The notes beneath the pieces were generated by a model. That model made no database searches and was not told the origin of the DNA. It was given only the letters and a program-made list of their open reading frames with translations. A program made the translations under genes and the position numbers. Shown here in pieces: positions 61,270 through 64,000 of a DNA stretch of 64,000 nucleotides. The first letter of the stretch is position 1, and each line of letters begins with the position of its first letter. Origin of the DNA: Paenibacillus sp. RC334 (GTDB lineage: Bacteria > Bacillota > Bacilli > Paenibacillales > Paenibacillaceae); NCBI RefSeq assembly GCF_030034735.1, contig NZ_CP125370.1, positions 496,001 to 560,000 on the forward strand, written 5' to 3'.

Positions 61270-61446
61270 AGGTATACAGCGGAATCATTGGCCACTCCCC
61301 CATCGGCTCCAACATACATCTCCAATAAAATCAAGCCTGTTTCAATCTTTAGAGGGTGTTTGACTATACCAGGCTAAAGTCATTGAATATATTGTTATCA
61401 TTCATCTTATTTAAAGGTTTTCTAAAAAATGGGGGAGGAGATCACA

Positions 61447-62598
61447 TTGGCTATCCGCTACAGCATCGTCATTCCAACCTATAATCGAGCCCAGCAGCTG
61501 TTGCTCACGCTCACTTCATTTGAAACACAAACCTATTCGAAGCATCTATTCGAAGTGATTGTAGCTGATGACGGTTCTACAGATGGAACGAAAGAAATGG
61601 TCGAAGGCTTCAAAGCATCCTATTCTCTTATCTATGTGTCCCATCCAGAACAACGCGGTCGATCTGCCGTTCGAAATTTGGGACTGCGCCGTGCCAAAGG
61701 GCTATACATCATTTTCTGCGACGCTGATTTTTTGGTGTTACCTGATTTTATTAGAATCGTGAGCCGTTATCACCGTAAATATCCCAAATCCGTGCTTTCA
61801 GGCTTCCCTCACTCGTGGGATGATGCTTATACCCATTATTACCCTGACTTTTCCCCTGCGGAAAAAGAACATTTTCGTAATACACTTACACAATCCAACC
61901 TATGGAGTGCGGACTTTGAAGCAGCGAATGAAATTATTCCGTTAATAACGCCAGAAGATATCCTTCATCAAACGGATGCATTGTCCAAGGTTATGATCCC
62001 TTCCAGAGTTCCCCCAAATGTCAAAAAGCAATTTGTCAAAACGGATGTAGCTTCTTGGACGTTATTAGTTACACGTTGTGTATCCATCAGACGCAGCCAT
62101 TTGGCTCGTATTGGAGGTTTCAATGAACGGTTTGTACTCTATGGACTCGAAGACTGGGATCTTGGCTACAGGCTGCATCGATTGAAAATCCCTTTTTATT
62201 GCATCAAAGAGGTAGTCGGATATCACCAGGAGCATCCAACCCACCTCAGAGGAAACGTTTTAAATACGGAAAATCTGAAAATTATGTTTAAAACCTACGG
62301 ATTTAATGACTCCTCGTTAAATTTATTCGCCCTTGTACATCCATCCCTGGATTTGGAGACTTACAAAAATACGTTGCGGGTACTGCGCAGTGGAAGCCGA
62401 TCCAAGCAAACACGTTCGTCAGCGCTGTTGTTGAGGAGAACACTGCGAATGGCAGCCAAGCAGTTCTATTATCAAAACCATACTCATGCATACAAAAAAT
62501 CATTGCGATGGATAAAAAAGAAAGCAAAGAGTGGGAAAAGTCGAGTCGCTCACGTGTTACGAGACATGGTGCTGAAGTCTGAAAAGCTGGTAGAGTAG
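61447..62598 (+). CDS. Glycosyltransferase family 2
   Basis: A 383-residue enzyme. TTG 61,447 has GGGGGAGGAG 7 bases upstream; the in-frame ATG 61,429 lacks any site. It shows the GT2 fold: SIVIPTYNRAQQLLLTLTSF, VIVADDGSTDGT, the metal-binding FCDADFLVLP near residue 92, and the acceptor-side ED motif in GLEDWDLGYRL near 235. The C-terminal 90 residues are basic (LLLRRTLRMAAKQF; RWIKKKAKSGKSRVAH) and may bind membrane or polyanion. It transfers a sugar from a nucleotide sugar, probably to a wall polymer or a spore surface glycan. No signal peptide. Confidence 0.88.
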   Translation: MAIRYSIVIPTYNRAQQLLLTLTSFETQTYSKHLFEVIVADDGSTDGTKEMVEGFKASYSLIYVSHPEQRGRSAVRNLGLRRAKGLYIIFCDADFLVLPDFIRIVSRYHRKYPKSVLSGFPHSWDDAYTHYYPDFSPAEKEHFRNTLTQSNLWSADFEAANEIIPLITPEDILHQTDALSKVMIPSRVPPNVKKQFVKTDVASWTLLVTRCVSIRRSHLARIGGFNERFVLYGLEDWDLGYRLHRLKIPFYCIKEVVGYHQEHPTHLRGNVLNTENLKIMFKTYGFNDSSLNLFALVHPSLDLETYKNTLRVLRSGSRSKQTRSSALLLRRTLRMAAKQFYYQNHTHAYKKSLRWIKKKAKSGKSRVAHVLRDMVLKSEKLVE

Positions 62599-62672
62599 TG
62601 TTGCTCGTTTTCAACGTGCAGCTCATACCCATCACATCTTCCCTATTGTGTGAAGGTAATTCAGGAAATGAA

Positions 62673-62702
62673 AAATCCACAATCTCACTCGATTGTGGAT
62701 TT
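62673..62702 (-). terminator. Terminator of tmRNA (minus strand)
   Basis: AAATCCACAATC-GAGTGA-GATTGTGGATTT on the minus strand, a perfect 12-bp stem, then TTCATTTCC. It lies 8 bases after the tmRNA 3' end and probably belonged to the intact gene. Confidence 0.8.
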
Positions 62703-62709
62703 AGCGAAA

Positions 62710-62809
62710 TGGAGGCGAGGGGAGTCGAACCCCTGTTCGAAGATAACGACATATAAGCTTCTGCGAGTGTAGAGACAGATTCATTATGACTACAGACCGT
62801 GTTTACTCC
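62710..62809 (-). other. 3' fragment of tmRNA (ssrA); probable attachment site of an integrated element
   Basis: On the minus strand the last 35 bases read CAGGGGTTCGACTCCCC followed by TCGCCTCCA, the T arm and acceptor end found in nearly all bacterial tmRNAs, with the discriminator A at 62,710. About 65 further bases (CTACACTCGCAGAAGC; GGTCTGTAGTC) fit the 3' pseudoknot region. The 5' acceptor strand and the tag-peptide frame are absent, and a protein-coding gene occupies the place where they should be. tmRNA 3' ends are common integration targets, and integration leaves such a 3' copy at the far end of the element, here followed by the native terminator. Confidence 0.75.
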
Positions 62810-63231
62810 GTACGCAAGAACATAATCATTAAAATGGCTGTTCCCAAAAGGAAACAAAGGGGGGAATAGAGCACACTGTCCCATTTTGCAAAAACGGTTC
62901 CTTTCTTTCTCTTGAAGAACCCTACCCATTTGAAATCACCTATAGAACGTAAAATAAATAAACACGATAACAAGCCTGCTCCGTAGGAATAGAAGGAGTT
63001 GAAAAGCAGGAATTGTGTAACTCCCCCTAGTTCCAAGATGAACCAAGCGGCTAAAGCTAGTAAAATGGCTACAATCGCTGTACCTATTTTGGAGGGCTCA
63101 AAGAGCCTATCTGTTCCTGTGCTTGGAATCGCTGCGTTAATGCCAATTTTTCCACCGAATACCCAATATACATGCATGCCGCTCAGTACCAAAAGAATTC
63201 CGCCAACTGCCCATGTAAGTAACTCCAACAT
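62803..63231 (-). CDS. DUF3995 membrane protein
   Basis: A 142-residue protein with four hydrophobic segments (LTWAVGGILLVLSGMHVYWV; IGTAIVAILLALAAWFILEL; LLFNSFYSYGAGLLSCLFIL; PLCFLLGTAILMIMFL). GGKIGINAAIPSTG between the first two is the conserved DUF3995 loop. Its TetR-type regulator is 12 bases upstream, so the two are one operon. The stop codon and last residues (FLRTE) overlap the tmRNA fragment, which shows that the gene ends at the insertion boundary. Confidence 0.85.
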   Translation of the reverse strand: MLELLTWAVGGILLVLSGMHVYWVFGGKIGINAAIPSTGTDRLFEPSKIGTAIVAILLALAAWFILELGGVTQFLLFNSFYSYGAGLLSCLFILRSIGDFKWVGFFKRKKGTVFAKWDSVLYSPLCFLLGTAILMIMFLRTE

Positions 63232-63243
63232 GTGACATCCTCC

Positions 63244-63798
63244 TTAAATTGAAATCCACTCCGTCCAAATCATGTGAATATGTTGCTGAATGGCTTCATC
63301 ACTTAACGTCTCTTGTTTGTGCCGCTCATACCACCCTAAGTAATAATGGTACAACATCCATGATCTCTGGAAGGCTTTCTCTGGCTGCATTCCCTGCTGT
63401 ATTAATAACTGCTTCATAAACTCCGTTCTCATCTGTTCCACTTCATCCAGAATGGAGCGATACGTGTCATCTCTCAAAGACAGTTTCCGTAGATAAAACA
63501 GGAAGTCTCCCCGTTTCGTCGTACCGAACATCCGGGTCAGCAAGTCTCTGATCCGCTCATCTGCGGTAGCATGGATGATGGACGCTGCAATAACCCGCTG
63601 TGTTGTCTGTTCCTTCCACGTCTCAACAATCTGTCTAATATAGCTGCTGCGATTGTCAAAATACCAATAAAAACTGCTCTTGCTGCATCCTAAGGAAACG
63701 GCCATTTTTTCGATAACGAGCTGCTCGATGCCGCCCTGTTCAAACCGTTCAATTCCTTTCTGAATCCATTGTTCTTCTGTGACAATGATTTTAGGCAT
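63244..63798 (-). CDS. TetR/AcrR-family transcriptional regulator
   Basis: A 184-residue protein with start ATG 63,798 behind GGAAGGAA. The N-terminal helix-turn-helix is GGIEQLVIEKMAVSLGCSKS then SFYWYFDNRSSYIRQIVETW, the standard TetR signature. The remaining 130 residues are the all-helical ligand domain. It precedes the DUF3995 gene by 12 bases and probably represses the operon from the palindrome at 63,833. Confidence 0.9.
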   Translation of the reverse strand: MPKIIVTEEQWIQKGIERFEQGGIEQLVIEKMAVSLGCSKSSFYWYFDNRSSYIRQIVETWKEQTTQRVIAASIIHATADERIRDLLTRMFGTTKRGDFLFYLRKLSLRDDTYRSILDEVEQMRTEFMKQLLIQQGMQPEKAFQRSWMLYHYYLGWYERHKQETLSDEAIQQHIHMIWTEWISI

Positions 63799-63832
63799 CT
63801 TTCCTTCCCCCTCTCTTCTTTTTTTCTGTACG

Positions 63833-63851
63833 ATACCGTCTAGATGGGTAT
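63833..63851. promoter_or_regulatory. Palindromic operator upstream of the TetR gene
   Basis: ATACCGTCTAGATGGGTAT, arms ATACC and GGTAT around a CTAG centre, 35 bases before the TetR start. It overlaps the TATAAT on the minus strand (63,852-63,857 area). Fits autoregulation. Confidence 0.55.
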
Positions 63852-63947
63852 TATATTACAGCGTTTTTTGAGTTGTGTAAATATATGTACATCCGTTCTC
63901 ACCACCAGATGATGAATGTGAGGAGTGAAACTTACATAAACAGCCAC

Positions 63948-63976
63948 TTGAAATAGCTGCAAATTTCATCTATAAT
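63948..63976 (+). promoter_or_regulatory. Sigma-A promoter reading off the right edge
   Basis: TTGAAA (63,948-63,953), 17-base spacer, TATAAT (63,971-63,976). The gene it serves lies beyond the window, presumably in the element integrated at tmRNA. Confidence 0.6.
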
Positions 63977-64000
63977 GCTGTAGCATATAGTAATATTCAA

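Noticed and set aside
62726..62740. GAAC-CCCT-GTTC as LexA box
   Set aside because: It is part of the T arm of the tmRNA fragment, where GTTCGA and its paired stem create the pattern by chance.
62710..63070. A complete tmRNA gene
   Set aside because: Only about 100 bases at the 3' end match. The 5' acceptor sequence and tag frame are absent, and a DUF3995 gene with a good fit occupies the place.

Overview
The window looks like chromosomal DNA of a spore-forming Gram-positive bacterium, most probably a Paenibacillus of the polymyxa type. The genus is inferred, not proven. The reasons are strong GGAGG ribosome-binding sites with frequent TTG and GTG starts, a PBSX-like phage tail module, BclA/collagen and DUF4183 spore-surface genes, a YesM/YesN-type two-component pair beside a sugar ABC transporter that lacks its own ATPase, and several large membrane sensor kinases.

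Layout. 1-12,256 is the right part of a prophage or phage-tail-like element. It holds sheath, tube, tail chaperone with a textbook -1 slippery site, tape measure, LysM hub, baseplate proteins XkdQ-U, fibre, holin-like protein, M15 endolysin and holin, then an antirepressor-like gene behind a LexA-type box and a small membrane protein. It ends in the 3' half of a tRNA-Thr(CGT), which I read as the right attachment site. 12,257-23,966 is an accessory stretch: a collagen-like protein with perfect 45-bp repeats, a dead IS630 copy with perfect ends, an apparently intact IS4 copy with a 9-bp target duplication, two more spore-surface-like genes, an XRE regulator with operator-rich DNA, several unknown small genes, a pair of helical proteins, a frameshifted YukJ (DUF2278) gene, and a papain-like protease followed directly by a chagasin-type inhibitor.

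23,967-29,190 has sulfur metabolism (O-acetylhomoserine sulfhydrylase, and a CoA-disulfide reductase-rhodanese-TusA fusion behind a CsoR/CstR-like double operator) and small proteins. 29,191-31,014 is gene-poor and decayed. 31,201-61,269 is mostly ordinary chromosome: HD-GYP phosphodiesterase, LytS-like kinase, RidA, TspO-like protein, bile-acid-type symporter, old yellow enzyme, acetyltransferase, AraC response regulator and kinase divergent from the sugar ABC operon, RibD-like reductase with a WYL regulator, a frameshifted SNF2 helicase, a VanY-like lipoprotein, a 1045-residue double kinase, an ABC-transporter pseudogene, a Gfo/Idh oxidoreductase, a Nudix hydrolase, and a MarR/MFS efflux pair. 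61,447-64,000 has a glycosyltransferase and then a 3' fragment of tmRNA on the minus strand. Its orientation suggests that a second integrated element begins there and continues off the right edge, carrying a DUF3995 membrane protein and a TetR regulator.

The window therefore contains at least two probable integration scars at RNA genes (tRNA-Thr at 12.2 kb, tmRNA at 62.7 kb), two insertion sequences, and several frameshifted genes (yukJ, SNF2, ABC remnant, IS630). I see no CRISPR array, rRNA or complete tRNA. All family calls come from reading the translations; no database search was done.
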